Source: Oscarella lobularis (Eukaryota > Porifera > Homoscleromorpha > Homosclerophorida > Oscarellidae). Taken from it: a DNA stretch of 64,000 nt. Where the stretch lies: positions 1,426,001 through 1,490,000 of the forward strand of contig NC_089194.1 in assembly GCF_947507565.1 (NCBI RefSeq). The letters are read 5' to 3'. A program made the position numbers and the translations under genes. The notes under the pieces were generated by a model. It saw only the letters and a program-made list of their open reading frames with translations, was not told where the DNA came from and did no database searches. Each line of letters starts with the position of its first letter. Position 1 is the stretch's first letter. This document shows positions 63,701-64,000 of this stretch, piece after piece.

Positions 63701-64000
63701 TTCGCTGTCAAAATGATCCTTGGCCAGCAGCCTTTTCTTTTCTTTTGCCAGCCCTTCAATCGTGTCACCGTACCTGTGCAAATCCTGAACCACGGCCTCG
63801 TGCTTCTTAGCCAACATCTTTAATAAAATCAGCTAAATTAATTAATAAAACGTAAAAATTTAAATGCTTTACCTCTGCAGTGTCTTCGTCTCGACCGTAG
63901 TCTTCACTAGCCACCAAGGGTCTCTTTGTTTCCATCCACGATTCCGCCTCAGCGGCTTCAGCGTAATACTAGAGACAAAACGTTATGCCATTTACACTCA
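60765..64000 (-). CDS. Beta-heavy-like spectrin, C-terminal part (5' end outside window)
   Basis: The gene continues beyond 64000. Exons from 63960 to 62270 encode spectrin repeats with the usual heptad pattern (EAWISEKERVAASEEYGNDL; LQRYLNEFRTVSSWINDMKS; DAEQAEGWIGMREAFLAGEE). Then comes a highly charged Glu/Arg coiled coil with a six-Gln run (62202-61900, MERLEREEEARKKREAEEEE). A PH domain follows (ARDYTKRKNTLRLRLNNGAE, YLFAATSHEEMSVWVSKISG, 61260-61060), then an Ala/Ser/Pro tail ending KKSKLGSLFGAKRK at 60765. The PH domain and absence of EF hands mean a beta chain, while the repeats resemble alpha and beta-heavy spectrins; beta-heavy (SPTBN5/karst) fits best. It cross-links actin under the membrane. 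It is 137 bp upstream of CFAP61. Confidence 0.85.

Overview
This window looks like nuclear DNA of an early-branching, intron-rich but compact animal. A sponge is the best guess, perhaps a homoscleromorph, but no single sequence here proves it. Introns are mostly 30-150 bp with GT..AG ends, intergenic gaps are often only 140-900 bp, and the gene content is metazoan: group II PAK, FMN-type formin, KIF26-like kinesin, SIX1/2 homeobox, Ig/FN3 receptor, beta-heavy-like spectrin, CFAP61, CLASRP, VPS39 and RPS29. Most genes lie on the minus strand. Only the PAK gene, RPS29 and two small cystine-knot genes are on the plus strand. Exons were joined by eye from reading frame and splice sites, so gene spans are solid but some exon edges and a few starts are estimates.

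Layout. 1-1212: 21/24-bp minisatellite. 1362-5617 (-): ankyrin/coiled-coil/TKL-type kinase, with a 5' fragment of a paralogue on the opposite strand at 1720. 5787-12205 (-): FMN/cappuccino-type formin whose first exons lie well upstream of the obvious ORF. 12702-15096 (+): group II PAK, divergent from the formin. 16026-16584 (+): RPS29. 16915-20852 (-): a secreted CUB-WAP-vWA-8xEGF-tyrosinase protein. 21288-about 25814 (-): KIF26-like kinesin. 26266-31353 (-): VPS39, with tandem arrays in its introns. 32091-33243 (+): two small secreted 10-cysteine proteins with a glycoprotein-hormone-alpha-like cysteine pattern. 33695-37702 (-): Ig/FN3 receptor with a degenerate tyrosine kinase domain. 37914-41386 (-): secreted FN3-propeller-EGF-EGF-Ig-S1 protease. 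41712-44686 (-): two tandem ARH-like PTB adaptors. 45134-46774 (-): SIX1/2 homeobox. 47739-50170 (-): CLASRP. 50540-52785: 2.2-kb array of 9-bp units. 53064-60627 (-): CFAP61. 60765-64000+ (-): C-terminal part of a beta-heavy-like spectrin.

How they may work together. Several genes act on the actin and microtubule cytoskeleton (formin, PAK, KIF26, spectrin), and the formin and PAK share a roughly 500-bp divergent promoter region. The most unusual content is extracellular: two large mosaic secreted enzymes built from phase-1 exon modules, a pseudokinase receptor directly beside one of them, and a tandem pair of cystine-knot secreted proteins. I could not match either mosaic enzyme's domain order to a family I know; these are the best candidates for undescribed biology.
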